A stretch of DNA of 64,000 nucleotides from Carnobacterium gallinarum DSM 4847. GTDB taxonomy: Bacteria > Bacillota > Bacilli > Lactobacillales > Carnobacteriaceae. This document shows, in pieces, positions 34,779 through 48,753 of this stretch. The stretch spans positions 620,001 through 684,000 of the forward strand of contig NZ_JQLU01000005.1 in assembly GCF_000744375.1 (NCBI RefSeq), read 5' to 3'. The position numbers and the translations under genes are program-made. A model generated the notes under the pieces. That model was not told the origin of the DNA, did not search any database, and saw only the letters and a list, made by a program, of their open reading frames with translations. Positions within the stretch are counted from its first letter, which is position 1, and every line of letters starts with the position of its first letter.

Positions 34779-35675
34779 ATGATTAATATTGTTAAGTTAA
34801 AAGCTTTTTGCACCTTAGCCGAACTAAAAAAAGCCAACCTCGTTGCTAAAGAACTAAGCATTTCTCCCTCAACCGTTTCCTTCCACATTCATTCATTAGA
34901 AAAAGAATTCAAAACTCAATTATTTTATCGTCAGTCTGGACATTATCTCCTAACCGAAACAGGAAAAGGAGTGTACCATTATGTAAAACAAATTATTAAT
35001 TTACAAACAAATTTACAGCAATTTATCGAAAATAAACGAGAAGGAAAAGTAGGATCTATTAGAATTGGCGTCAGTAATGTAGCAACCTACTTGTACCTTC
35101 CCTATCTACTAGATTCCTTTGCAACCCGTTATCCAAACATTCGCATCTCAGTGACTGTTCAAACTTCTCCTAAAATTGAAGAGCTAATTCAAAATCAACA
35201 ACTCGATTATGGCATTATCATGGAAACTAAAAATCACTCAAAAGAAATAATTTATGAAACCTTAGGAACAGATCAATTAGTTCTCGTATATGGTACTAAT
35301 CATCCATTTGCCAAAGAAAAAGCGATTCAAAAATTAACCATCGTGAATCAAAAAATTCTCTTTCATGCTACTGAAAGTTCAACAAAATCCCTCGTTGAAC
35401 GCTGGTTAACCTACCGTGCAGCTGATTTAAATGTGATTGAACTGGATTCATTATCAACAATAAAAAAACTACTAACCTTCGGCAAAAATGTGGCCTTTAT
35501 CTCAAAATCATTGATAGAAGATGAAGTCATAGCAGGAACCTTATTTTATCAAGAATTTGAAGATATTGAACTTGAACGTCAAATCTATTTTATTTATCAT
35601 CGAGAACAATTTGAAGATATTCATCGAACGTATTTTAAACAACTTGTATTGGACAATTGTATAGCTAAAGAATAA
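34779..35675 (+). CDS. LysR-family transcription regulator
   Basis: Regulator of 298 residues. The N-terminal winged HTH (about 1-62) contains KKANLVAKELSISPSTVSFHIHSLEKEFKTQLF, and the C-terminal LysR substrate-binding domain starts near residue 90 (GSIRIGVSNVATYLYLPYLL). It is divergent from the ABC/MBL/CYTH-like operon and is expected to activate or repress it on binding a small co-inducer. The ribosome binding site AAGGTGAG lies very close to the ATG. A perfect terminator follows. Confidence 0.9.
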   Translation: MINIVKLKAFCTLAELKKANLVAKELSISPSTVSFHIHSLEKEFKTQLFYRQSGHYLLTETGKGVYHYVKQIINLQTNLQQFIENKREGKVGSIRIGVSNVATYLYLPYLLDSFATRYPNIRISVTVQTSPKIEELIQNQQLDYGIIMETKNHSKEIIYETLGTDQLVLVYGTNHPFAKEKAIQKLTIVNQKILFHATESSTKSLVERWLTYRAADLNVIELDSLSTIKKLLTFGKNVAFISKSLIEDEVIAGTLFYQEFEDIELERQIYFIYHREQFEDIHRTYFKQLVLDNCIAKE

Positions 35676-35682
35676 ACATAAA

Positions 35683-35721
35683 AAAATGCCTCTAAAATGA
35701 AATTCATTTTAGAGGCATTTT
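35683..35721. terminator. Bidirectional terminator
   Basis: A perfect 19-bp stem (AAAATGCCTCTAAAATGAA and its complement) lies between the convergent LysR-type gene and the small membrane protein gene, with A and T runs on either side. Confidence 0.9.
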
Positions 35722-35729
35722 GCTTTTAA

Positions 35730-36080
35730 TTACCTATCAAATTTTTCTTTAACGGTTTCTTTGTATCCATGAATAGTATCTTTAAACTCATCTGCGGCAT
35801 CCTTTAGGTTATCCCCATAAACATTAATGCGGCCTTTTAAAGTATTTACTTTATCCACAATTTGCAATAAGTTCGTAATTTCATCATCGGATAAATGATC
35901 TACAACATCTAATGCATCATTGTTGCCATTCAACTTATCTTTGATAAAATCTTTAGCACGTTTACGGTTCATGTAGCTCTCAATTTTCTTAACAGCCTTT
36001 TCCGATGATGAAACAATAATTGTTCCCACCACTACAGTTGCACCTAAACCAATTAATAAACCTTTAGTTGTATTTTTCAT
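35730..36080 (-). CDS. Small membrane-anchored protein, YtxH-like
   Basis: A 116-residue protein with one N-terminal hydrophobic segment (GLLIGLGATVVVGTIIV, about 7-24) and a long charged helical remainder with DEFKDTIHGYKETVKEKFDR at the end. This resembles YtxH-like general-stress proteins in layout, but the match is weak. The ribosome binding site GAGGGG is 14 bp from the ATG. It lies downstream of clpC, separated by 111 bp, and a strong terminator follows. Function unknown. Confidence 0.65.
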   Translation of the reverse strand: MKNTTKGLLIGLGATVVVGTIIVSSSEKAVKKIESYMNRKRAKDFIKDKLNGNNDALDVVDHLSDDEITNLLQIVDKVNTLKGRINVYGDNLKDAADEFKDTIHGYKETVKEKFDR

Positions 36081-36191
36081 AGTATCTTCACGTTCCCCTC
36101 AAATTAGAATACTTATACTTATTTATAGTACCATAGTTTAAAAAAATCCGATAGTGAAAGCGTCTAACCTTAGTCAATCTGTTAGCGAATT

Positions 36192-38696
36192 TTATTTTAC
36201 AGAAACTGTTTCATTTTTTGTAGTAGTTTTAGTCTTCTTTTTCTCTTCTTTCACTTGAATCCGAATTTTTCCTTTAGCTGCGCCAATTGTAACTTGATCT
36301 CCAATTTTTACAGTTCCATTTAATAATTCTTCACTTAAACGGTCTTCAATTTCTTTTTGTAAAGCACGGCGTAATGGACGTGCACCGTATTCAGGATCAA
36401 ATCCAGCTTTTGAAATCACTTCAATTGCTGCTGGCGTGATTTTTACATGAATATCTAAATCGCCTAAACGTTTAATAACCACGTTGGCCATCAATTTAAC
36501 AATCTCATTTAATTCATCTTTTTCAAGACTTTGGAAAACGATTGTTTCATCAATTCTATTGATAAATTCAGGTCTAAAAGCAAGTTTTAATTCTTCAAGA
36601 ATTCGTTTTTCCATAGCTTTATGATCTTTCTTCTTATCCTTCGTGCTAAACCCTACTGATTTTTCATCCCGTAAAGCAGTTGCACCTAAATTAGACGTCA
36701 TAATTAAAATTGTGTTCTTAAAGTCAACTTTACGTCCCTTAGCATCCGTTAAATGACCATCATCTAGAACTTGCAATAAAATATTAAAGACATCTGGATG
36801 GGCTTTTTCAACTTCATCTAGTAATACAACTGAATAAGGTTTTTGACGAATCTTCTCAGTTAATTGACCACCTTCGTCGTATCCAACATATCCAGGAGGT
36901 GAACCAATTAAACGACTTGTACTATATTTTTCCATAAACTCAGACATATCTACGCGAATTAAAGCTTCTTCATTACCAAACATAGCTTCTGCTAAAGCTT
37001 TGGCTAACTCAGTTTTTCCGACACCAGTTGGTCCTAAGAACATAAATGAACCAATTGGGCGATTAGGATCTTTCAATCCACTTCTTGCACGTCTCATCGC
37101 TCTAGAAACAGCGCTAACTGCTTCCTCTTGTCCAACAACTCGACCATGTAAAACTTTTTCTAATTTCAACAATCGTTCACTTTCTTTTTGTTCCATTTGT
37201 TGAACAGGAATTCCTGTCCATAATGAAACAACTTCTGCAACATCTGATTCAGTTACTTGCAATTTTGTACTAGACTGCTGCTTGCCTTCTTTTGCAATTA
37301 ACGTTTCGATTTTTTTCTTCTGACGCATTTCTTTTGTCCGAATCATCGCAGCCTTTTCAAAATCTTGCATTTGAATAGCTACTTCTTTTTCATTTACCAA
37401 TTGATCCAATTCCGCAACTGCCACAGCGACTGGCGTCGGTTTATCAGAAACATCTAAACGAACTTTAGCTGCTGACTCATCAATCAAATCAATCGCTTTA
37501 TCTGGCAACTGACGAGATGTAATATAACGAGTCGAAAATTTAACAGCTGCAGAAATTGCTTCATCTGTGATTTCCACACCATGGTGATCTTCGTAGCGTG
37601 AACGCAGACCTAACAAAATCTCTTCAGCTTCTTCAGGAGAAGGTTCATCAACAGAAATCGGAGCAAATCGTCTTTCCAATGCAGCATCTTTTTCTATATA
37701 TTTTTGGTATTCATCTAATGTTGTTGCACCAATTGTTTGCAATTCACCACGAGCTAAGGCTGGTTTTAGAATATTAGACGCATCAATTGCCCCTTCTGCT
37801 CCACCTGCCCCAATCAAGGTATGCAGCTCATCAATAAATAAGATAACCTGTCCATCTTGATAAATTTCTTCAATGACTTTTTTCATACGATCTTCAAACT
37901 CACCACGATACTTGGTACCGGCAACCATTGATCCCATATCTAGCATCATCAAACGTTTTTTAGCCATATCTTTAGGCACTTCACCATTAACAATCTTCTG
38001 AGCTAATCCTTCCGCAATTGCTGTTTTACCTACACCAGGTTCACCAACCAAAACAGGATTATTTTTCGTTCTACGACTTAATACTTGAATTAAACGATGA
38101 ACTTCTTTATGACGTCCCACAACTGGATCCATTTTTCCTTCTTTTGCTAAAGCTGTTAAGTCACGTGCTAAAGAATCTAAAGTAGGCGTGCCACCAGTCG
38201 CTTGTTTAGGAGCCTGACGACCACGTCTTGCACCTTTCGTATTATTAACATCTGATACACCAATTTTTTTCAATAGAAGTTGGCGTGTTTTATTTAAACT
38301 AACATCTAAATTACTTAAGATTTTAGAAGAAAGAATTTCCTCTTCTCTTAACAAACCTAATAATAAATGTTCCGTTCCAACCAAAGGAGCGCCTAATCGT
38401 CTGGCTTCGTCTGTTGCAAAAGTAATCACTTGTTTTGCTCTTGGTGAATAAGGCAATAATGCATTCTTTGGTATATTTTTCATTGTTCCATATCCAGTAA
38501 AATGTTCAATTTCTTCACGAACATCTTGTTCATTAACTGCAAATTGACGTAATGTTTTTCCTGCCATACCTTCTTGTTCTACCACTAAAGCCAATAAAAT
38601 ATGTTCGGTACCAACGGAATGGTGACGAAAGTTTTTTGCTTCTTCTTGTGCTAAAATTAAGACTACTTTGGCTTTTTCAGTGAATAGTTCATCCAT
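36192..38696 (-). CDS. clpC: ATP-dependent Clp protease ATPase subunit ClpC
   Basis: HSP100 unfoldase of 834 residues that feeds substrates to ClpP. Two Clp-N repeats (about 1-145) precede AAA domain 1 (Walker A GEPGVGKT), a UVR-type middle segment ([20 protein letters not shown]), AAA domain 2 (GPTGVGKT) and a D2-small domain. The VGF tripeptide in EKSVGFSTK is the ClpP-docking loop. GGAGG precedes the ATG. It follows ctsR by 22 bp in a two-gene operon; mcsA and mcsB are absent, as in lactobacilli and enterococci. Confidence 0.97.
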   Translation of the reverse strand: MDELFTEKAKVVLILAQEEAKNFRHHSVGTEHILLALVVEQEGMAGKTLRQFAVNEQDVREEIEHFTGYGTMKNIPKNALLPYSPRAKQVITFATDEARRLGAPLVGTEHLLLGLLREEEILSSKILSNLDVSLNKTRQLLLKKIGVSDVNNTKGARRGRQAPKQATGGTPTLDSLARDLTALAKEGKMDPVVGRHKEVHRLIQVLSRRTKNNPVLVGEPGVGKTAIAEGLAQKIVNGEVPKDMAKKRLMMLDMGSMVAGTKYRGEFEDRMKKVIEEIYQDGQVILFIDELHTLIGAGGAEGAIDASNILKPALARGELQTIGATTLDEYQKYIEKDAALERRFAPISVDEPSPEEAEEILLGLRSRYEDHHGVEITDEAISAAVKFSTRYITSRQLPDKAIDLIDESAAKVRLDVSDKPTPVAVAVAELDQLVNEKEVAIQMQDFEKAAMIRTKEMRQKKKIETLIAKEGKQQSSTKLQVTESDVAEVVSLWTGIPVQQMEQKESERLLKLEKVLHGRVVGQEEAVSAVSRAMRRARSGLKDPNRPIGSFMFLGPTGVGKTELAKALAEAMFGNEEALIRVDMSEFMEKYSTSRLIGSPPGYVGYDEGGQLTEKIRQKPYSVVLLDEVEKAHPDVFNILLQVLDDGHLTDAKGRKVDFKNTILIMTSNLGATALRDEKSVGFSTKDKKKDHKAMEKRILEELKLAFRPEFINRIDETIVFQSLEKDELNEIVKLMANVVIKRLGDLDIHVKITPAAIEVISKAGFDPEYGARPLRRALQKEIEDRLSEELLNGTVKIGDQVTIGAAKGKIRIQVKEEKKKTKTTTKNETVSVK

Positions 38697-38718
38697 AATA
38701 TTGCCTCCATTTTATGTT

Positions 38719-39180
38719 TTATTCGTACCTTAGATTATTTAAAAAAGCTATTAAAATTTGGGCACGTAGATGGTCTTCTAATTTTTCAGTAACAGATAAA
38801 ACTGGTTTTTCCATTGCTGAGAGCATTAATGTTGCCTCTCGCTTTGTTAACATATCCTCACCATATAACTGCTGAACAATTGAATATGCATCTTTTTGTG
38901 AAATTTTATCACCAATAATTTGAATCATTGTATCAAGCATTTCTGCCTTATCTAATAATTTTACTTTAATAATTCTGATATAACCGCCACCACCACGTTT
39001 ACTTTCAACTAAATAGCCTTGTTGTACAGTAAAGCGAGTATTAATTACATAATTAATTTGAGATGGCACACAATTAAATTGATTCGCCATTTCACTTCGT
39101 CTAATTTCAATCTGTTCATGAGCATTTAAAACTTGCTTCAAGTAATCTTCAATAATATCAGACATATTTTGATTTTGCAT
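38719..39180 (-). CDS. ctsR: Transcriptional repressor CtsR
   Basis: Heat-shock repressor of 153 residues that controls clp genes. The N-terminal winged HTH includes the Gly-rich wing ESKRGGGGYIRI, whose glycine acts as thermosensor in the family. The C-terminal four-helix dimerisation domain follows. AAGGAGGAG precedes the ATG. It is the first gene of the ctsR-clpC operon, and a CtsR operator overlaps its own promoter, so it is autoregulated. Confidence 0.96.
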   Translation of the reverse strand: MQNQNMSDIIEDYLKQVLNAHEQIEIRRSEMANQFNCVPSQINYVINTRFTVQQGYLVESKRGGGGYIRIIKVKLLDKAEMLDTMIQIIGDKISQKDAYSIVQQLYGEDMLTKREATLMLSAMEKPVLSVTEKLEDHLRAQILIAFLNNLRYE

Positions 39181-39211
39181 GAGTCTCCTCCTTTAAAATT
39201 TTTTATTAGGT

Positions 39212-39228
39212 TTTGACTAATACTGACT
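39212..39228 (-). promoter_or_regulatory. CtsR operator
   Basis: On the minus strand AGTCAGT-ATT-AGTCAAA matches the tandem heptad (A/G)GTCAAA-NAN-(A/G)GTCAAA in 11 of 14 or more defined positions. It lies directly downstream of the -10 element. Confidence 0.75.
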
Positions 39229-39231
39229 TTA

Positions 39232-39260
39232 ATTATACGAGAAAATTGTTAATTTGAAAA
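39232..39260 (-). promoter_or_regulatory. Promoter of ctsR-clpC
   Basis: A perfect -10 TATAAT (39237-39232) lies 17 bp from a weak -35 TTTTCA (39260-39255) on the minus strand. Confidence 0.65.
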
Positions 39261-39336
39261 GCAAGTCTACTTATTTCTTTCAATTTTTTATGAAAAGCTG
39301 TTACAAACTAATGATCATTCACCATTAATATATAAA

Positions 39337-39368
39337 AAAGCTTTAACTCAATATTGAGTTAAAGCTTT
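39337..39368 (-). terminator. Terminator of the rRNA-tRNA operon
   Basis: A perfect 16-bp palindromic stem (AAAGCTTTAACTCAAT and its complement) with a T-run on the minus strand, 18 bp after tRNA-Pro. Confidence 0.9.
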
Positions 39369-39385
39369 CCAGTTTATTCATTTTA

Positions 39386-39459
39386 TCGGGAAGACAGGAT
39401 TCGAACCTGCGACCCCTTGGTCCCAAACCAAGTGCTCTACCAAGCTGAGCTACTTCCCG
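39386..39459 (-). tRNA. tRNA-Pro (TGG)
   Basis: Cloverleaf with acceptor CGGGAAG/CTTCCCG and anticodon loop TTTGGGA. The CCA end is not encoded. Last of eight tRNAs after the 5S gene. Confidence 0.97.
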
Positions 39460-39497
39460 TTTGAAAATATCACTTTAAATTAGAAAATTTAAAGCTA

Positions 39498-39571
39498 TGC
39501 ACCCAAGAGGAGTCGAACCTCTAACCGCTTGATTCGTAGTCAAGTACTCTATCCAGTTGAGCTATGGGTGC
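39498..39571 (-). tRNA. tRNA-Arg (ACG)
   Basis: Acceptor GCACCCA/TGGGTGC, anticodon loop CTACGAA. CCA is not encoded. A34 is the substrate of the TadA encoded at 27462-27959. Confidence 0.97.
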
Positions 39572-39575
39572 TATA

Positions 39576-39664
39576 TGGTGCCGAGGGCCGGAATCGAACC
39601 GGCACGGTGATCACTCACCGCAGGATTTTAAGTCCTGTGCGTCTGCCAGTTCCGCCACCCCGGC
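39576..39664 (-). tRNA. tRNA-Leu (TAA)
   Basis: Class II tRNA with a long variable arm, anticodon loop CTTAAAA, acceptor GCCGGGG. CCA is encoded (39578-39576). Confidence 0.97.
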
Positions 39665-39719
39665 ATGGAATGTGGATCAGATTTCTTAAAAATCTGGGCA
39701 AACTAGAAATATTCTAGTA

Positions 39720-39791
39720 AGCGAAAGACGGGGTTCGAACCCGCGACCCCCACCTTGGCAAGGTGATGTTCTACCACTGAACTACTTTCGC
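39720..39791 (-). tRNA. tRNA-Gly (GCC)
   Basis: Acceptor GCGAAAG/CTTTCGC, anticodon loop TGCCAAG. CCA is not encoded. Confidence 0.97.
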
Positions 39792-39823
39792 ATGGTTATT
39801 TTGTTTAATTTATTTTAAAAAAA

Positions 39824-39899
39824 TGGTGCCGGCTAAAGGAGTTGAACCCTCGACCCTCTGATTACAAATCAGATGCTCTACCAACTGAGCTAAGCCGGC
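39824..39899 (-). tRNA. tRNA-Thr (TGT)
   Basis: Acceptor GCCGGCT with its pairing 3' arm, anticodon loop TTTGTAA. CCA is encoded. Confidence 0.97.
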
Positions 39900-39911
39900 T
39901 AAAAATTTTAA

Positions 39912-39996
39912 TGGTGCGGGTGAAGGGACTTGAACCCCCACGTCTTGCGACGCTAGATCCTAAATCTAGTGCGTCTGCCAATTCCGCCACACCCGC
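39912..39996 (-). tRNA. tRNA-Leu (TAG)
   Basis: Class II tRNA with long variable arm, acceptor GCGGGTG, anticodon loop TTTAGGA. CCA is encoded. Confidence 0.97.
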
Positions 39997-40037
39997 AAAT
40001 ATGGCAGTTAACTGCTCATTTTAAAAATGAATAGTTA

Positions 40038-40110
40038 TGAGACATGCTGGGCTCGAACCAGCGACCCTCTGATTAAAAGTCAGATGCTCTACCAACTGAG
40101 CTAATGTCTC
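40038..40110 (-). tRNA. tRNA-Lys (TTT)
   Basis: Acceptor GAGACAT/ATGTCTC, anticodon loop CTTTTAA. CCA is not encoded. Confidence 0.97.
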
Positions 40111-40111
40111 A

Positions 40112-40187
40112 TGGTGGGGGTTAACGGGTTCGAACCGCTGACCCTCTGCTTGTAAGGCAGATGCTCTCCCAGCTGAGCTAAACCCCC
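40112..40187 (-). tRNA. tRNA-Val (TAC)
   Basis: Acceptor GGGGGTT, anticodon loop CTTACAA. CCA is encoded. First tRNA after the 5S gene. Confidence 0.97.
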
Positions 40188-40223
40188 AAAATAAATGGTT
40201 TTTATAAATAAATGAATCAATCT

Positions 40224-40340
40224 CGCGTGGCAACGTCCTACCCTCACAGGGGGAAACCCCCAACTACTCTCGGCGCTGAAAAGCTTAACTGCTGTGTTCG
40301 GCATGGGAACAGGTGTATCCTTCTCGCTATCGCCACCACA
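40224..40340 (-). rRNA. rrf: 5S rRNA, operon 1
   Basis: On the minus strand it begins TGTGGTGGCGATAGCGAGAA and has the conserved CCGAACACAGCAGTTAAG segment. About 117 nt. It follows the 23S gene by about 230 bp and precedes tRNA-Val. An identical copy lies at 62288-62404. Confidence 0.95.
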
Positions 40341-40502
40341 CTTTTTTTCCGCCAACTTACGTTGCGACTCTTCGGCTGTTTCCTTCACTTTGCTTCTCAT
40401 GTACATTAGTACATTCCGATGCTCGCTCAGTTACATCCTCGATTCACTTGCAATTTGTTGAAAAAATGCTTTACTGATTCATTATTTAATTGAAAGAAAT
40501 TG

Positions 40503-40533
40503 TTCTCTCAAAACTGGTACTGTATTAAAGTAA
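40503..40533 (-). other. 3' arm of the 23S pre-rRNA processing stem
   Basis: This stretch pairs with 43732-43767 on the other side of the 23S gene; both share the CAAAACTGG...ACTGTATTAAAGTAAG block in complementary form. It is the expected RNase III/Mini-III processing stem. The same 3' arm recurs downstream of the second 23S copy (around 62567). Confidence 0.7.
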
Positions 40534-40568
40534 GTTGTTCTGTTGCCTTCTTCACCGTTTCTTTCTTG

Positions 40569-45405
<4,837 letters not shown>

Positions 45406-45580
45406 GTATGATTAAGACCGAAGTCTTATGCTCATTATTTTGACTTGCTAGCGAATATTTATTCACTTTTTTGTTTGTTCGCTTCAACCTTGTTGAAGCT
45501 CCCTACACATTTGGTTCGTCTTACTTTGTTCAGTTTTCAAAGGTCTAATTTGTTTCGTTTGTCGTTTTGACAACTTCTAA

Positions 45581-45609
45581 ATATTAACACATGGTCAATT
45601 CGTTGTCAA
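45581..45609 (-). promoter_or_regulatory. rRNA operon promoter P2
   Basis: TTGACA (45609-45604) and TAATAT (45586-45581) are 17 bp apart on the minus strand, close to the sigma-A consensus. Confidence 0.85.
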
Positions 45610-45666
45610 CAACTTTTTTAAATTTCTTTTTCTTCAAAACGTTGTGACGTCTTGAGGACATGTACT

Positions 45667-45695
45667 AATATACCAAGTATCATAGGTTTCGTCAA
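45667..45695 (-). promoter_or_regulatory. rRNA operon promoter P1
   Basis: TTGACG (45695-45690) and TATATT (45672-45667) are 17 bp apart, 86 bp upstream of P2. Tandem promoters are usual for rRNA operons. Confidence 0.85.
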
Positions 45696-45822
45696 CACTT
45701 TTTTACTATTTTTTTACTTTTTTATATAAATGTGAACATTAGTGTTTACCTACTACCAAATACTCTTATCCACAGTCATAAAGAACGAACTTTAAATGAC
45801 TAACTCCCATTATCATTCGTTT

Positions 45823-45871
45823 AAAATATACAAACTAATTTCTATTTACAAGAAATTAGTTTGTATATTTT
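45823..45871. terminator. Perfect 21-bp hairpin upstream of rRNA promoters
   Basis: Arms 45823-45843 and 45851-45871 are fully complementary, with a seven-base loop and flanking T/A tracts. It may insulate the rRNA promoters from upstream transcription. The remaining sequence between 45872 and 46092 is AT-rich with nothing recognisable. Confidence 0.6.
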
Positions 45872-46092
45872 CCTATATTCTCCATTTTTATTCATATTTT
45901 TTTAAATTCAATGTATATTTTTCTATATATTTTTTAAAAATGACGTGTTAATAGATATATTTGCTCTATTTCCCAGAATTTTTTGGCTACCTAACATCCA
46001 TAAAAAAATAGATTAATGAACTTATAGGCTTTTTTGAATTCTAAACAGGACTTATATCATGCACTTTTTTGAATACTAATTGTATTTTTGAT

Positions 46093-46123
46093 AAAATAAA
46101 AAACCTTCCATAATGAAAGGCTT
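46093..46123 (-). terminator. Terminator after small membrane protein gene
   Basis: A 9-bp stem (46101-46109 and 46115-46123, two G-U pairs on the minus strand) is followed by a T-rich tract. Confidence 0.65.
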
Positions 46124-46128
46124 CCTTC

Positions 46129-46329
46129 TTACTTTCTTTGGCTAAGGTAATTTAGAACAATAATAATTGTAAATAAAATAGCTATAACTAGTAATCCAAT
46201 TAAACAGATATCAATAAGAATCGAGTTTGTATTTCTATTGAGAAAGAACAATAGAAGGAATAAAATAATCAATGTTGAATACACTGAACTCATAATACTA
46301 AAAATTTTCTTTTGATCCATATTTTTCAT
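46129..46329 (-). CDS. Small hypothetical membrane protein
   Basis: Not recognised. The 66-residue protein has two hydrophobic helices (about residues 9-29 and 36-59) joined by a short loop with RNTNS, and a basic C-terminus. AAAGGAG lies 11 bases before the ATG at 46329; an earlier GTG overlaps that site. It is a single gene next to the rRNA operon with its own terminator. No family can be named. Confidence 0.6.
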   Translation of the reverse strand: MKNMDQKKIFSIMSSVYSTLIILFLLLFFLNRNTNSILIDICLIGLLVIAILFTIIIVLNYLSQRK

Positions 46330-46410
46330 TCTTGATGACACTCCTTTACGTCTAATGCTATCACAAGCATACCGTAATCTTATTTTGATAGCAACTGAAA
46401 CCCTACTTAT

Positions 46411-47169
46411 TTACTGAATGATATCTTTTAGATTTAATTGCTTCCGCATTTCTTTCCCAACTAGCTCAATTGTATATAAGGCTGGTAGTTGGGAGGTAAT
46501 ATTTGCTTCTTGAAACTGTTCTTTATTTATATAGTAGGAAATGTTAGCATCTGACAATCGAGCTATTGTTGATTTGGCACTATTAGTAATAGAGACAATT
46601 TTTGTTTTTTGCAATTTTAAATGATGGATATTTTTGATAATCTCTTGATTTTCCCCATCTACTGAAACAATAAATAAGCATAGCTTTTTAGATACTTGAT
46701 CCGACATGTAGTACAAAGGATGGTTTGCCAGGTCATCAATGTGAATAGATAGTAAAAATAAAGATGAAAAATATAAGGAACCGTATTCTGCCATCAATTT
46801 AGATGCACCTATTCCTATAAAGATGACTAATTCTGATTCTGCTAATATATCTACAACTTCTTGAACTGATTTTTTAAATTCAGATTGGGCTGTTCGATTT
46901 AAAAAATCAATATAGGTCGTTTCGTCAGTTGTATCAATTGGAATCGGTTTTTGATTTTTACGGAACATTCTTAGCTTTATCCGAAATTCAGCAAACCCTT
47001 GGCATTCAAATTTGCGACAGAAGCGCAATACTGTGGTGGTGCTATAGTGAACTTCATCAGCTAAATCTCGTATTCGCATAAAAATGACCTTATCTATGTT
47101 ATCAGTAATATAATGGTATATTTCCATTTCTGTATCGTTTAATTCCACTTGTTCCTCAAGAAATAACAT
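46411..47169 (-). CDS. RpiR-family regulator with SIS domain (second copy)
   Basis: Regulator of 252 residues, paralogous to the protein at 7913-8668. Shared blocks include MRIRDLA, TTVLRFCRKFECQGFAEFRIKL, the SIS start VIFIGIGASKLMAEYGSLYFSS, and SITNSAKSTIARLSDANISYYI. HTH occupies about 1-77 and SIS about 105-235. GGAGG precedes the ATG. It is divergent from a Lac-family EIIC, which it probably controls. The ligand is presumably a sugar phosphate made from that transporter's substrate. Confidence 0.9.
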   Translation of the reverse strand: MLFLEEQVELNDTEMEIYHYITDNIDKVIFMRIRDLADEVHYSTTTVLRFCRKFECQGFAEFRIKLRMFRKNQKPIPIDTTDETTYIDFLNRTAQSEFKKSVQEVVDILAESELVIFIGIGASKLMAEYGSLYFSSLFLLSIHIDDLANHPLYYMSDQVSKKLCLFIVSVDGENQEIIKNIHHLKLQKTKIVSITNSAKSTIARLSDANISYYINKEQFQEANITSQLPALYTIELVGKEMRKQLNLKDIIQ

Positions 47170-47226
47170 CTGACATCCTCCTTAACTTCCAGCATTAGTT
47201 TAACATGTAACCCTACGTCACGTAAA

Positions 47227-47240
47227 GGTAACGCTTTCCT
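47227..47240 (-). promoter_or_regulatory. cre-like site near rpiR (second copy)
   Basis: AGGAAAGCGTTACC on the minus strand matches about 11 of 14 cre positions, 58 bp upstream of the rpiR start. Confidence 0.4.
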
Positions 47241-47313
47241 TCCATAGTAATTAAATTCTTTATTGAGTAAAACCCTATTAAACTAATTCTTCATTATTTA
47301 TAATAAATATTAA

Positions 47314-47327
47314 GTGAAGCGCTTTAC
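47314..47327 (+). promoter_or_regulatory. cre-like palindrome upstream of EIIC
   Basis: GTGAAGCGCTTTAC is nearly symmetric with an AAGCGCTT core, 37 bp before the EIIC start and just downstream of a TATAAT (47299-47304). It could be bound by CcpA. Confidence 0.45.
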
Positions 47328-47363
47328 TTAGAGAGTTACTTAACTACTAGAGGAGGAGAAAGA

Positions 47364-48743
47364 ATGCAAGGTTTAATGTTTTGGATGGAGAAACACCTGA
47401 TTCCGATTGCAGCTAAGATTGGAAATGAAAAACATCTAGTTGCATTACGGGATGGTTTTATTGGAACAATGCCTGCAACTATGGCTGGTTCAATTGCGGT
47501 CTTATTAAATGCTTTTTTAAGAGATTTTCCAACAACATGGGGCTTTACTGGTTTTGTAAAAACAATGCAACCCATCATTGATATTAATGGGTATGTTTGG
47601 TTAGGGTCACTAGCAATTGTAGCCGTCATTTTCTCAGTTGCTTTTGGTTATAATTTAGCAAAAGTTTATCATGTCGATCCACTTTCAGGTGGGGTTGTTG
47701 CTTTAGCTGCCTTTTTTATGGGGCTAACTCAAAGTGCTGTAGCAAATTTAACTTTGTCTGAAAAAATACCTACTACTATGATTCATTTAATTGAAGAAGC
47801 TGGTGGAAGTGTTACAAATGGGGATACAATTGTTTCTAGCGCTTGGGGCTTTTTTAATTTTGATCTGCACATGGGTGGCTCTGGTTTATTTTCAGCTATT
47901 ATCTTTGGTTTCATTTCCGTTATCATTTTCTCGAAATTAATGTTAGCAAACATTACCATTAAGATGCCTGATTCTGTTCCACCAGCTGTATCAAAAGCAT
48001 TTGCAGCAATTATTCCAGCTTGTGTAGCTCTTTATACTTGTGGATTAATCAATTATGGTTTTGCAAAAGCAACTGGGCTGCCTATGATTGATTGGATTAC
48101 AGCTACCATCCAAGAACCACTTTTGAATCTTTCTCAAGGTTTTGGCGCGGTTTTATTAATTGTTTTTCTGATTCATCTACTTTGGTTCTTTGGAATTCAT
48201 GGTGACAATGTTATGGCTCCGGTTCTTTCAACTATCTGGGGCAATGCTATGAACCAAAATATGAATGCTTTTCAAAATGGTCAAGCGATTCCCTACAAAT
48301 GGGTTCAAGGAACCTTCCAAGCTTTCATTATGCCAGGTGGTTCTGGTGCTACGTTAATGTTAATTGTAGCTATTTTTCTCTTTTCTAAACGATCAGATTC
48401 TAAGACTGTTGCCAAATTAGGTATCGGACCTGGGATTTTTAATATTAATGAGCCCATTATGTTTGGGATGCCGATTGTTTTAAATCCCCTTTATATGATT
48501 CCGATGATTCTAGCACCATGTGTCATGGCTGGCGTTGCATACTTTGCTACAATGAATGACCTTGTTTCACCGGTAGTTGTTAGTGTAATCTGGGTTATGC
48601 CACCTGTTATCAATGCTTTCCTAGCCACAGGTGGTGACTGGCGTTCTATTGTACTTTCACTTATAAATATCGTCATCGCGTTAATTATTTGGACACCTTT
48701 TGTAATTGCTGCCAACAAGGTGAAGTTAGATGATGTTGACTAA
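47364..48743 (+). CDS. PTS lactose/cellobiose-family EIIC permease (orphan)
   Basis: Membrane permease of 459 residues of the Lac family. Motifs include IKMPDSVPPAVSKAF, FGIHGDNVMAPVLS and FNINEPIMFGMPIVLNPLYM. About ten transmembrane segments. GGAGG precedes the ATG. No EIIA, EIIB or hydrolase gene is adjacent; only the divergent RpiR gene is. It must borrow phosphocarriers from another locus. It differs clearly from the EIIC at 4294-5571, so this is a separate transporter, not a recent copy. Confidence 0.93.
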   Translation: MQGLMFWMEKHLIPIAAKIGNEKHLVALRDGFIGTMPATMAGSIAVLLNAFLRDFPTTWGFTGFVKTMQPIIDINGYVWLGSLAIVAVIFSVAFGYNLAKVYHVDPLSGGVVALAAFFMGLTQSAVANLTLSEKIPTTMIHLIEEAGGSVTNGDTIVSSAWGFFNFDLHMGGSGLFSAIIFGFISVIIFSKLMLANITIKMPDSVPPAVSKAFAAIIPACVALYTCGLINYGFAKATGLPMIDWITATIQEPLLNLSQGFGAVLLIVFLIHLLWFFGIHGDNVMAPVLSTIWGNAMNQNMNAFQNGQAIPYKWVQGTFQAFIMPGGSGATLMLIVAIFLFSKRSDSKTVAKLGIGPGIFNINEPIMFGMPIVLNPLYMIPMILAPCVMAGVAYFATMNDLVSPVVVSVIWVMPPVINAFLATGGDWRSIVLSLINIVIALIIWTPFVIAANKVKLDDVD

Positions 48744-48753
48744 TAAATAGAAC

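Noticed and set aside
36081-36191. Terminator after clpC
   Set aside because: Only a weak, interrupted stem is present and the T-run is far from it, so I do not call one.
40021-40409. Open frames across tRNA-Val, tRNA-Lys and the 5S gene
   Set aside because: They run through structural RNA genes and have no independent support.
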